In this document: piece after piece, positions 1-6,305 of the stretch
Position numbering within the stretch: the stretch's first letter is position 1
How the letters are laid out: every line of letters begins with the position of its first letter
Origin: Flavobacteriaceae bacterium
GTDB lineage: Bacteria; Bacteroidota; Bacteroidia; Flavobacteriales; Flavobacteriaceae
Assembly (NCBI GenBank): GCA_023145595.1
Contig: JAGLDM010000092.1
Location: forward strand, 1 to 8,537
Direction of reading: 5' to 3'
DNA length: 8,537 nucleotides
Position numbers and translations under genes: made by a program
The notes under the pieces: model-generated
Databases searched by the model: none
The model's input: the letters and a program-made list of their open reading frames with translations, nothing else
What the model was told of the DNA's origin: nothing

Positions 1-79
1 GGCTGTTTTTTATAAAGTAAAAATAAATAAATTAGAATAACGAATTGAAATCAGTTATCTTTATACAAAATAATAAATT

Positions 80-901
80 ATGGAAAATATTGATGTAGAT
101 AAATGGGCAAGCCTTATGATTGAACATGGATCAAATTATGGTTTTAAAGTTCTTGGGGCGCTCGCAATTTGGTTTGTCGGTTCATGGATAATCAAAAAAA
201 TAAAGCGATTGCTCATAAAGGCGATGGATAAGTTTAAGTATGATGAAAGTTTAGAGAAATTTATTTCTAACTTAATTGTAGGGGTGTTAAAAATATTATT
301 GGTCGTAGTTATCCTTGGTAATTTAGGTGTTGAAACTACTTCTTTTGCAGCAATTTTAGCGGCTGGTGGTTTGGCAGTTGGTTTGGCATTACAAGGGTCA
401 TTATCTAATTTTGCGGGAGGTGTTTTACTCTTAATTTTTAAGCCTTACAAGATTGGAGACTTCATTGAAGCGCAAGGAGAAATGGGAACTGTTAAAGAAA
501 TTGAAATTTTCACAACTAAATTAAATACGCCAGATAACAAAGAAGTTATCATTCCTAATGGAGCGATGTCTAATGGTAATATCACCAATTATTCTACCGA
601 GAAAAAAAGAAGAATAGATATTACAATGGGTGTGAGTTATGATGCAGATATCAAACAAACAAAAGATGTATTGATGAAAATATTGATTGATAATCCGAAG
701 GTGTTAAAAGACCCTGCACCTATGATTTTATTGAGCGAGTTGGCAGATAGTTCTGTAAACTATAAAATGCGACCATGGACTTTAACTGAAGATTATTGGA
801 ATGTGTATTTTGAAGTAATGGAAGCTTCTAAAATTGAATTAGATAAAGCAGGTATTGAAATACCATACCCACATTCTGTTGAAATTCATAAGACTGAATA
901 A
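80..901 (+). CDS. mscS: MscS-type small-conductance mechanosensitive ion channel
   Basis: This inner-membrane channel should open under membrane tension and release solutes during hypo-osmotic shock. The 273-residue protein is close to the usual single-domain MscS size. Two hydrophobic helices lie at about residues 21-39 and 64-84. The pore helix follows at about 89-120, with the Gly/Ala-rich signature AAGGLAVGLALQGSLSNFAG (94-113), which is nearly the E. coli MscS pore sequence. The beta domain carries FKPYKIGDFIE (120-130) and VIIPNGAMSNGNITNYS (156-172), both family hallmarks. The C-terminal alpha/beta domain ends in the typical IPYPHSVEIH. The ATG is preceded by an A-rich stretch without a Shine-Dalgarno sequence, as is usual in Bacteroidota. 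The gene stands alone on its strand and ends just before a strong terminator. Family assignment is secure; tension threshold and ion preference cannot be read from sequence. Confidence 0.96.
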   Translation: MENIDVDKWASLMIEHGSNYGFKVLGALAIWFVGSWIIKKIKRLLIKAMDKFKYDESLEKFISNLIVGVLKILLVVVILGNLGVETTSFAAILAAGGLAVGLALQGSLSNFAGGVLLLIFKPYKIGDFIEAQGEMGTVKEIEIFTTKLNTPDNKEVIIPNGAMSNGNITNYSTEKKRRIDITMGVSYDADIKQTKDVLMKILIDNPKVLKDPAPMILLSELADSSVNYKMRPWTLTEDYWNVYFEVMEASKIELDKAGIEIPYPHSVEIHKTE

Positions 902-926
902 TCATACTTATTAGATCTTAAATTCA

Positions 927-962
927 AAAAAAATCTGCTTTTAACTAAAAGCAGATTTTTTT
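927..962. terminator. Bidirectional intrinsic terminator between converging genes
   Basis: A perfect inverted repeat has 16-base arms (927-942 and 947-962) around the 4-base loop AACT. The core stem is ATCTGCTTTT/AAAAGCAGAT, and the outer part pairs an A-run with a T-run. Because the A-run becomes a U-run on the opposite transcript, it can stop both the channel gene from the left and the thioesterase transcript from the right, whose stop codon lies 40 bases away. Confidence 0.9.
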
Positions 963-1001
963 ATTAAACCGGGTAAAATATAATTACACTTTCGGTATTA
1001 A

Positions 1002-1448
1002 TTATTTCTTTTTAATAAGAATATCTTCAAAATCTTCAGACTTCTCTATAGAGTTGAAAATATCAGCAATTTCTTGAGGAGGAGTTATGAGTTTGCGTTT
1101 TGTTAAATCAATCCATGCACCATAAACTTCAATTTCGGCAGCAATTGCTCCATTTTCTTTTATGATTTGATGTTTGAATTTAAATCGTTCGAAATTTTCA
1201 GAAGACCCAATAAATATTAAATTAGTTTTAATGGATTCTCCTAATAGGATCTCTTTGAAAAAGTTGGTGTTTTCAGAAAATAAAACTGGACCAATATTGA
1301 ATTTGGAAAATTCTATTAATGAAAACCCTTTTTCAGCAAAAAATCGAAAACGAACTTCTGCAGCGTAATCGTTATAAGCAGTATGGCGCATATGTGCGTT
1401 AGCATCAAAATTGGCCCAAATTGTAGGGAAGGAAACTTCAAATATCAT
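1002..1448 (-). CDS. Acyl-CoA thioesterase, 4HBT/YbgC-like hotdog fold
   Basis: The 148-residue protein has the length and layout of a single-domain hotdog thioesterase of the 4-hydroxybenzoyl-CoA thioesterase/YbgC type, which hydrolyses acyl-CoA thioesters in the cytoplasm. The N-terminal active-site segment is WANFDANAHMRHTAYNDY (11-28). Asp15 sits where the catalytic Asp of this family lies, followed by the helix AAEVRFRFFAEKGF. Later segments FKEILLGESIKTNLIF (64-79) and RFKFKHQIIKENGAIAAEIE (88-107) have the alternating strand pattern of the hotdog sheet. The C-terminus is charged and ends in KKK. It is the last gene of the minus-strand group, 41 bases after the permease, and may also have its own promoter. 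The natural acyl chain is unknown. Confidence 0.85.
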   Translation of the reverse strand: MIFEVSFPTIWANFDANAHMRHTAYNDYAAEVRFRFFAEKGFSLIEFSKFNIGPVLFSENTNFFKEILLGESIKTNLIFIGSSENFERFKFKHQIIKENGAIAAEIEVYGAWIDLTKRKLITPPQEIADIFNSIEKSEDFEDILIKKK

Positions 1449-1467
1449 GTGTGAAATTTTTAGGAAG

Positions 1468-1475
1468 CAAATATA
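1468..1475 (-). promoter_or_regulatory. Possible thioesterase promoter, -7 element TATATTTG
   Basis: On the minus strand this octamer matches the Bacteroidota -7 consensus TAnnTTTG exactly and lies 19 bases before the thioesterase ATG, giving a very short leader. No good TTG element is seen about 20 bases upstream (only GTG at 23). Roughly a dozen chance matches to the octamer are expected in a window this AT-rich, so position is the main support. Confidence 0.45.
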
Positions 1476-1489
1476 CAGTTTTTATGATA

Positions 1490-2578
1490 TTAATTACGCA
1501 CATCTAAAGAGTCTCTTAACGCATTTCCTATCAGCATAAAAGCCAAGACCAAACTCATAATAGCAAGTCCGGGAATTACAGCCAAATATGCTTTGCCAAC
1601 AATAATATAACTGTAATGATCTTTAATCATTGACCCCCAAGAAGGCGTGGGTGGTTGCGCTCCGATACCCAGAAAACTGAGCCCGCTTTCTATCAAAATT
1701 GCTGCTGCAAAATTTGCTGCAGAAATCACGATAATCGGTGCCATAATATTTGGTAAAATATGCTTAAAAATGATTCTCAGGTCAGAAAACCCCAACACTT
1801 TGGCGGCTTCTACATATTGCTGTTGTTTGGTCGATAAAATTTGCCCACGTACCACTCTGGCTACTTCTACCCACATGGTCAATCCGACAGCAATAAATAC
1901 TTGCCAATAACCTTTGCCTAAAGCGAGTGTAATAGCGATTACTAATAATAAAGTAGGTATAGACCAGGTGATGTTGATGAGCCACATGATGAATGTATCA
2001 GTTTTCCCTCCGTAATACCCTGCAATCGCACCAATAGAGATTCCGATTACTAAAGAAATAAACACTGCAATAAATCCGATGAAAAATGAAATTCGTGTGC
2101 CTATTAAAACTCTACTTAGTAAATCTCGTCCATATCTATCGGTTCCTAAATAGAATGTTTTGGTTTGGATATAGTCGGATATATTTCCTTTAAAGACGGT
2201 GTTTTTAAAGGTTTTTGTCTGACGTAAATTAATATTTTCACTATATAATTGAACCGTTATTTCTTCTTTGGCAATAGTGTAATCTGTAATCGGAATTTCT
2301 GTAGATAATGAGTTATCTCCGTTTAATATAAAATCAATAAATGATTGTTCTTTTTGAATGTTTGGTATATTGAGGATTTGCACTTTAAATCCGGGTGGTT
2401 TTGAGTGAATTTCTAAATGCATTTGATTGGCATTGCTTGTGTTGTCTGGTGCTATTAAATAGCAAAAAACAGCGACAAATCCGCAGAGTAGTATGTACCA
2501 AAAACTTAGCACTCCAGTTTTAATTTTTTTAAAACGTTGGAGTGCTATGCTTGTAAGTGATGTTGATTTGTGTTGCAA
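1490..2578 (-). CDS. ABC transporter permease, DppC/OppC family, with TTG start
   Basis: This is an inner-membrane permease subunit of a peptide/nickel-type ABC importer. Residues 1-21 are cytoplasmic and helix 1 spans about 22-44. A long extracytoplasmic segment (about 45-145) follows, then the transport domain. That domain opens with YLGTDRYGRDLLSRVLIGTR (143-162), the DppC hallmark, and has further helices at about 164-188, 198-220, 224-242, 278-300 and 331-351. The EAA loop that contacts the ATPase is intact: EAAKVLGFSDLRIIFKHILP (257-276). SFLGIGAQPPTPSWGSMI (301-318) and the end LIGNALRDSLDVR (349-361) are also typical. The start is TTG at 2578, because an in-frame TAA lies directly before it and the first internal ATG (residue 53) would remove helix 1. 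No DppB, ATPase or binding protein is encoded here. Length is 362 residues versus about 300 for E. coli DppC; the difference is the helix 1-2 segment. Confidence 0.92.
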   Translation of the reverse strand: MQHKSTSLTSIALQRFKKIKTGVLSFWYILLCGFVAVFCYLIAPDNTSNANQMHLEIHSKPPGFKVQILNIPNIQKEQSFIDFILNGDNSLSTEIPITDYTIAKEEITVQLYSENINLRQTKTFKNTVFKGNISDYIQTKTFYLGTDRYGRDLLSRVLIGTRISFFIGFIAVFISLVIGISIGAIAGYYGGKTDTFIMWLINITWSIPTLLLVIAITLALGKGYWQVFIAVGLTMWVEVARVVRGQILSTKQQQYVEAAKVLGFSDLRIIFKHILPNIMAPIIVISAANFAAAILIESGLSFLGIGAQPPTPSWGSMIKDHYSYIIVGKAYLAVIPGLAIMSLVLAFMLIGNALRDSLDVRN

Positions 2579-2619
2579 TTAAAAAGTCATTTAAAACGTA
2601 AATGTACGAATTTTGATCT

Positions 2620-4767
2620 TTATTTTTTCACCAAATGTACTTCTTGTTTTATTTTTAATTCACCCAAAACATTTAAGCCTTCTTCAATGTAAATATCTTT
2701 GGCTAAATTTTTATGCCAAGCCGTTCTTTTTTGGCCTAAAAGAGAATCTAAAGCAATCATCGGTAATTCGTATTTAGGTGATCTGAACGTTAGATTGGTT
2801 TCGTATTTTGATAGTTCCTTAAATTTTTTACTTTCTTTATTGTGTTTTTTTAAGTCAGTCGAATACTGGTCAAATTCTAAATAAACAGTATTATCATCAC
2901 GACCTTTTTTTAGCCATTTTGCGTTTTCGTCAATTAGTAAAAAGGTTGAGTTCTCATTTATTCGTTCGATACTGTTATTCACAACTTTATCAAAGTTTGA
3001 GTAATTATCCCATAAGTCATAATTTGCTTTTTTAATTTGATCCCAAGGTAGCGGATTGTCATAGTCCTTTTCTCCAACATTCATATAGGTAAATCTTGAA
3101 GGTAAAACGATGTCGGGTTTTATACCTTCTAATTGAGTAGATCCACCATTAATTCTATAGAATTTTTGAATGGTCATGTTTAGACCGCCTAAATCTCCAG
3201 AATAATTAGAATAGCGATTTAAATCTAAAACGCTTTGAACAGTTCCTTTGCCAAAGGTTTGTTTACTCCCAATAATTATCGCTCTTTTATAATCTTGCAT
3301 TGCTGCTGCAAATATTTCTGATGCCGAAGCAGATAATTCATTTGTTAAGACTACCAATGGGCCATTCCAAAGAATAGATTTGTTTCTGTCTTTCTGAACA
3401 ATAGGTTTGTCATTTTTGTATTTTACCTGTACGATAGGACCGTCTTCAATAAACAATCCAGCCATTTCTACGACAGATGGTAAAGAGCCACCTCCATTAT
3501 TTCTAAGGTCGATCATGATTCCGTCAACGCCTTCAATTTTCAAATTTTCTATTTCTAGCGCCATGTCATCTGCACAATTGCGTCCTTCCTTATCGCTAAA
3601 ATCAATATAGAATTTGGGTAGGTTTATAACACCGAATCTTTTTCCATCTTTATCAATAATACTCGATTTAACAAAGGTTTCTTCAATTTCAACAATATCT
3701 CTAATTATAGAAATTACTTCAATAGTTCCGTCAATTTTTTTCAAAGTTAATCGCACTTCAGTACCTTTTTTACCTTTGATGAATTCAATAGCATGGCTTA
3801 ATCGCATACCAACAATATCTAGAGGTTCTTCATCTCCTTGCGCTACTTTTAGAATAATATCTCCAGCTTCTAATTCACCGGCTCTCCATGCAGGACCCCC
3901 AGAAATCAATTCGGTTACTTTTGTGTAATCATTTTTTTGCATCAAACGGGCTCCAATACCTTCTAACTTTCCTGAAATATCTTCATCAAATTGTTTTTTT
4001 GTTCTTGGCGGAAAGTACGAGGTGTGCGGGTCAAATGCGGCGGTAATATTATTTAGGTAGGTGCCAAACCAGTCTTCATGGTCAAGGTCTTCCATTCTGT
4101 TAAAGAAGTCATCATAAAATTTTTGAGAAGCTTCTCTTGCCTCTTTTTCAAATTGAATAAATTCAGGATCTGTAGTATGAATAGTATAAGTTTCGTTATT
4201 TTTTTTGGCGGCTTCTTCTTTTTCAGAAACTTTATCGTAAACTCTAGAAAGTGTACTGAATTTTAATTGCTTTCTCCAGTTTTCCTTTAATTCGTCTTTG
4301 CTTTCAGCATAAGGAGCATCTTTATGATCTAAGTTAAGTTCTTCATCGATTGAAAAATCATTGGCTATTGCTAAAATTTCTGGGTAGTATGTTTTTGTAT
4401 CATTTAGTCTTTCAATAAATCTAGAATGAACTAAGTTGAAAAAAGCTAATTCTTCATTATTTAGTTCATCATCAATTTCAAACTTGAATTTTGAAAACTC
4501 TTCAATATCACTTTGTAAAAAATAACGCCTAGATGGATCTAAATTTTCAATAAAAGAGTTGAAAACTGTTTCTGAAAATTGGTCGTTTAATTGTTGAGGT
4601 GAGTAATGCCCATTTGTGAGCACATATTTTAAAAGGTTTATTAAGACCTTGTCCTTTTCTTCTGTGTTTTTGGTAATCTGATCAAAGCTAAACAGCGATA
4701 ATACTAAAATTAAAAAAGGTATTATAAATTTCAAATTCCGTTTCATATATCTTCTTATTTTTACCAT
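2620..4767 (-). CDS. prc: Carboxy-terminal processing protease (Prc/Tsp, family S41A)
   Basis: This periplasmic serine protease should recognise the C-termini of substrate proteins and take part in envelope protein turnover. At 715 residues it is of the large Tsp type (E. coli Prc is about 680). An N-terminal signal or anchor helix (about 12-28) lacks a lipobox cysteine. The Tsp N-terminal helical domain follows (about 37-250). A PDZ domain spans about 258-350 (KLEGIGARL, SGGPAWRAGELEAGDIILKV), then the protease core with GIMIDLRNNGGGS (416-428). The catalytic pair is Ser481 in NELSASASEIF and Lys507 in QTFGKGTVQ. The C-terminal Tsp extension covers about 560-715. A second ATG at 4746 (residue 8) has a purine-rich AAGAAG before it and gives a cleaner signal peptide, so it may be the true start. 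It heads the minus-strand group, divergent from surE. Confidence 0.95.
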   Translation of the reverse strand: MVKIRRYMKRNLKFIIPFLILVLSLFSFDQITKNTEEKDKVLINLLKYVLTNGHYSPQQLNDQFSETVFNSFIENLDPSRRYFLQSDIEEFSKFKFEIDDELNNEELAFFNLVHSRFIERLNDTKTYYPEILAIANDFSIDEELNLDHKDAPYAESKDELKENWRKQLKFSTLSRVYDKVSEKEEAAKKNNETYTIHTTDPEFIQFEKEAREASQKFYDDFFNRMEDLDHEDWFGTYLNNITAAFDPHTSYFPPRTKKQFDEDISGKLEGIGARLMQKNDYTKVTELISGGPAWRAGELEAGDIILKVAQGDEEPLDIVGMRLSHAIEFIKGKKGTEVRLTLKKIDGTIEVISIIRDIVEIEETFVKSSIIDKDGKRFGVINLPKFYIDFSDKEGRNCADDMALEIENLKIEGVDGIMIDLRNNGGGSLPSVVEMAGLFIEDGPIVQVKYKNDKPIVQKDRNKSILWNGPLVVLTNELSASASEIFAAAMQDYKRAIIIGSKQTFGKGTVQSVLDLNRYSNYSGDLGGLNMTIQKFYRINGGSTQLEGIKPDIVLPSRFTYMNVGEKDYDNPLPWDQIKKANYDLWDNYSNFDKVVNNSIERINENSTFLLIDENAKWLKKGRDDNTVYLEFDQYSTDLKKHNKESKKFKELSKYETNLTFRSPKYELPMIALDSLLGQKRTAWHKNLAKDIYIEEGLNVLGELKIKQEVHLVKK
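2632..2639 (-). promoter_or_regulatory. Possible internal promoter for the permease (TACATTTG)
   Basis: An exact TAnnTTTG match on the minus strand lies within the last codons of the protease gene, about 53 bases before the permease TTG start. The upstream element is poor: a TTTTG ends 25 bases before it, longer than the usual spacing. It could give the permease and thioesterase a transcript independent of the protease, but may be chance. Confidence 0.3.
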
Positions 4768-4855
4768 TAAATTAATTTATAGCCTTCTAAGGTACTACGA
4801 TTTTAGAGATAATTAATGATTTTAATTATTAAAGGCAATTTTTTTTAAAGGGATT

Positions 4856-4864
4856 TCACCTCCT
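4856..4864 (-). promoter_or_regulatory. Orphan perfect Shine-Dalgarno sequence in the prc leader
   Basis: Read on the minus strand the bases are AGGAGGTGA, complementary to the 16S rRNA tail core TCACCTCCT. It lies about 89 bases before the longer protease start, and no start codon sits at a usable distance. The only overlapping start, GTG, opens a frame of four codons. Bacteroidota rarely use such sites for ordinary genes, so it may be a ribosome standby or regulatory site, or a coincidence. Confidence 0.3.
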
Positions 4865-4980
4865 AAGTTATTATAAATAAATTCCTGTTGCAATTAGTTC
4901 AATTATCGAGCCATAATTAAAGTTAATCAAAAAATAAAAAAAGCGACGACTTTAAAAATCCAAGAGAAGTTTATTCTGGC

Positions 4981-5004
4981 AATGATAATAAAATATCATT
5001 TTTT
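4981..5004 (+). terminator. Weak hairpin with T-run upstream of the surE promoter
   Basis: Arms AATGATA (4981-4987) and TATCATT (4994-5000) enclose a 6-base loop, and the T-run continues to 5004. The shape is that of an intrinsic terminator on the plus strand, but the stem has only one G-C pair. It could block stray transcription entering the surE promoter. No plus-strand gene upstream needs it. Confidence 0.25.
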
Positions 5005-5026
5005 GGAGTCCTTATAAAATGTTAAA

Positions 5027-5059
5027 ATTGAATTAATGAGTAAAATTATAGTAATTTTG
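5027..5059 (+). promoter_or_regulatory. surE promoter: ATTG - 21 bases - TAATTTTG
   Basis: The -7 element TAATTTTG (5052-5059) matches TAnnTTTG exactly. A TTG-type upstream element (ATTG, 5027-5030) sits 21 bases before it, within the range known for Bacteroidota promoters. Transcription should then begin at about 5064-5067, leaving a leader of about 20 bases before the ATG at 5084. This excludes the upstream in-frame ATG at 5036 as the main start. Confidence 0.65.
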
Positions 5060-5083
5060 TTTTTTGATGAAATAGAATTAAAA

Positions 5084-5851
5084 ATGAATAAAAAACCATT
5101 GATTTTAGTCACTAATGATGACGGTATTACCGCTCCGGGTATTCGTAAACTAATAAAATTAATGAATACGATTGGTGATGTGGTTGTGGTGGCGCCCGAT
5201 AGTCCTCAAAGTGGAATGGGGCATGCTATCACTATTGATTCTACGTTGACTTGTGATAAAGTAAAAATTGATGATGAGGCTCAAGTAGAATACCAATGCT
5301 CTGGTACTCCAGCAGATTGTGTAAAATTAGGTGTAAGAGAAGTGTTGAAACGAAAACCAGATTTATGTGTGTCTGGAATAAACCATGGGTCAAATTCATC
5401 AATAAATGTTATTTATTCTGGTACGATGAGTGCCGCTATTGAGGCAGGAATTGAAGGAATTCCGGCTATTGGATTCTCATTATTAGATTATTCATTAGAG
5501 GCTAACTTCGATAATTTAGAAGACGATATTCTTAAAATAACTCAAAATGTTTTGGATAACGGATTGCCAAATGGTGTAGTGCTAAATGTGAATTTTCCTA
5601 AATCGGATGTGCCGTTTAAGGGTACAAAAATTTGCCGACAAGCTAAAGGAAACTGGGAAGAGGACTTTGATAAAAGAGTGAATCCACTAGGAAAAGAATA
5701 TTATTGGTTGTCTGGTAAATTTGTAAATGAAGATCATGGTGAAGATACAGATGATTGGGCTTTGGCAAATAACTATATTTCAATTGTACCAGTTCAATTC
5801 GATTTAACAGCACACCATTTTATTCAAGGATTAAATAGTTGGGATTTGTGA
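5084..5851 (+). CDS. surE: 5'/3'-nucleotidase SurE
   Basis: SurE is a metal-dependent phosphatase that removes phosphate from nucleoside 5'- and 3'-monophosphates in the cytoplasm and is linked to stationary-phase survival. From the start chosen here it has 255 residues, matching the usual length of about 250. The metal-site motif LVTNDDGITAPGIR (8-21) supplies Asp12 and Asp13. APDSPQSG (37-44) supplies Ser43, and VSGINHGSN (96-104) supplies Asn100, the equivalents of E. coli Asp8, Asp9, Ser39 and Asn92. SGTPADCVKLG (73-83) and YSGTMSAAIEA (111-121) are also typical. The frame can be extended to an ATG at 5036. The extra 16 residues have no counterpart in the family, which begins a few residues before the NDDG motif, and that ATG lies upstream of the predicted transcription start. 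The gene is divergent from prc and heads the plus-strand group. Confidence 0.95.
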   Translation: MNKKPLILVTNDDGITAPGIRKLIKLMNTIGDVVVVAPDSPQSGMGHAITIDSTLTCDKVKIDDEAQVEYQCSGTPADCVKLGVREVLKRKPDLCVSGINHGSNSSINVIYSGTMSAAIEAGIEGIPAIGFSLLDYSLEANFDNLEDDILKITQNVLDNGLPNGVVLNVNFPKSDVPFKGTKICRQAKGNWEEDFDKRVNPLGKEYYWLSGKFVNEDHGEDTDDWALANNYISIVPVQFDLTAHHFIQGLNSWDL

Positions 5852-5876
5852 AAAGAACATCTTAGAACTATATTTT
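5845..5876 (+). promoter_or_regulatory. Near-consensus promoter at the surE 3' end
   Basis: TTTG (5845-5848) is followed after 20 bases by TATATTTT (5869-5876), which differs from TAnnTTTG only in the last base. It would start a transcript about 75 bases before the small membrane protein gene, giving that gene and lpxB expression separate from surE. The final G is normally well conserved, so this is tentative. Confidence 0.3.
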
Positions 5877-5938
5877 TCTTAGGATGATTAAGAGTGAACA
5901 GTTCTTATAATTATCGAGATTACCATTAAAAAATAATA

Positions 5939-5953
5939 AAAACAATAAATATA
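5939..5953 (+). repeat. 15-base A-rich leader repeat, copy 1
   Basis: AAAACAATAAATATA ends 4 bases before the ATG of the small membrane protein gene. The same 15 bases recur directly before lpxB. A-rich sequence just upstream of the start codon is known to aid translation in Flavobacterium, which may explain the likeness. Confidence 0.5.
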
Positions 5954-5957
5954 AAAC

Positions 5958-6236
5958 ATGAGAAAAGAAATTATTATAGGAATTTTAGTAGCTTTATTCG
6001 CAACTGTTAGTGGGTTTTTTATCTATCTTCAGTTTGTTTCTAAATTGGGTTTTTATGAAACTATTGACTTTATAAAAGCTGGAGGCTTATTCGGAAAAGT
6101 ATTGACATTGGCAGCATTACCTAATTTATTTGTTTTTTTTGTTTTTATAAAAAAAAATCAAGATTACAGGGCTAGAGGAGTTTTAATGACGACTGTTTTT
6201 ATTGCGATAACGGCTTTGATATTGAAGTTTTTTTAA
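5958..6236 (+). CDS. Small three-helix membrane protein of unknown function
   Basis: I do not recognise a named family. The 92-residue product is almost entirely hydrophobic, with helices at about 4-26, 47-64 and 75-92. A short polar stretch (27-44) separates helices 1 and 2. A strongly basic loop, KKNQDYRARG (65-74), separates helices 2 and 3. By the positive-inside rule that loop and the N-terminus face the cytoplasm, and the C-terminus ends at the outer face. There is no cleavable signal, cysteine or catalytic motif. The start is supported by an A-rich leader shared with lpxB. It sits between surE (106 bases) and lpxB (89 bases) on the same strand, so a link with lipid A synthesis or the envelope is possible but not shown. 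Runs of eight T (6133-6140) and nine A (6149-6157) inside the gene are slippage-prone. Confidence 0.75.
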   Translation: MRKEIIIGILVALFATVSGFFIYLQFVSKLGFYETIDFIKAGGLFGKVLTLAALPNLFVFFVFIKKNQDYRARGVLMTTVFIAITALILKFF

Positions 6237-6305
6237 AAATAAACGAGCAGGTAACTATTTTTATGACAAGGGAAAGTGATTAATAGCGAACAGAAGGAGA
6301 CCACT

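Larger units (their letters stand above)
4768..5083. other. Divergent intergenic region between prc and surE
   Basis: These 316 bases hold no convincing gene; the longest ATG-started frames are about 15-16 codons. They contain the surE promoter (5027-5059), an AT-only inverted repeat (4809-4815 with 4823-4829), an orphan Shine-Dalgarno sequence on the protease strand (4856-4864), and a small hairpin followed by six T (4981-5004). No exact TAnnTTTG was found on the protease strand. The nearest is TATTTTTTG at 4928-4936, which has one extra base in the spacer, so the protease promoter remains unplaced. Confidence 0.6.

Noticed and set aside
1..11. GGCTGTTTTTT at the window start looks like the right arm and T-run of an intrinsic terminator of an upstream gene.
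   Set aside because: The left arm would lie outside the window, so the hairpin cannot be confirmed.
56..63. TATCTTTA before the channel gene resembles the TAnnTTTG promoter element.
   Set aside because: The conserved final G is missing and the nearest TTG lies only 8 bases upstream, which is the wrong spacing.
3614..3928. A 104-codon plus-strand open frame opposite the protease gene.
   Set aside because: It is antisense to the PDZ and core coding region, shows no recognisable motif, and the protease frame is clearly the coding one.
4928..4936. TATTTTTTG on the minus strand as the protease promoter.
   Set aside because: It has three bases instead of two between TA and TTTG, and lies in an A/T run where such near matches are common.
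4937..4955. AAAGTCGTCGCTTT followed by a T-run on the minus strand, as a small terminator.
   Set aside because: The stem is only five pairs including one wobble, and nothing on that strand ends there.
5858..5886. Hairpin CATCTTAG/TTAGGATG after surE as a terminator.
   Set aside because: Two of the eight pairs are wobbles, the loop is long, and no T-run follows.
6256..6263. TATTTTTA before lpxB as a promoter.
   Set aside because: The final G is missing and no TTG element lies at a suitable distance.
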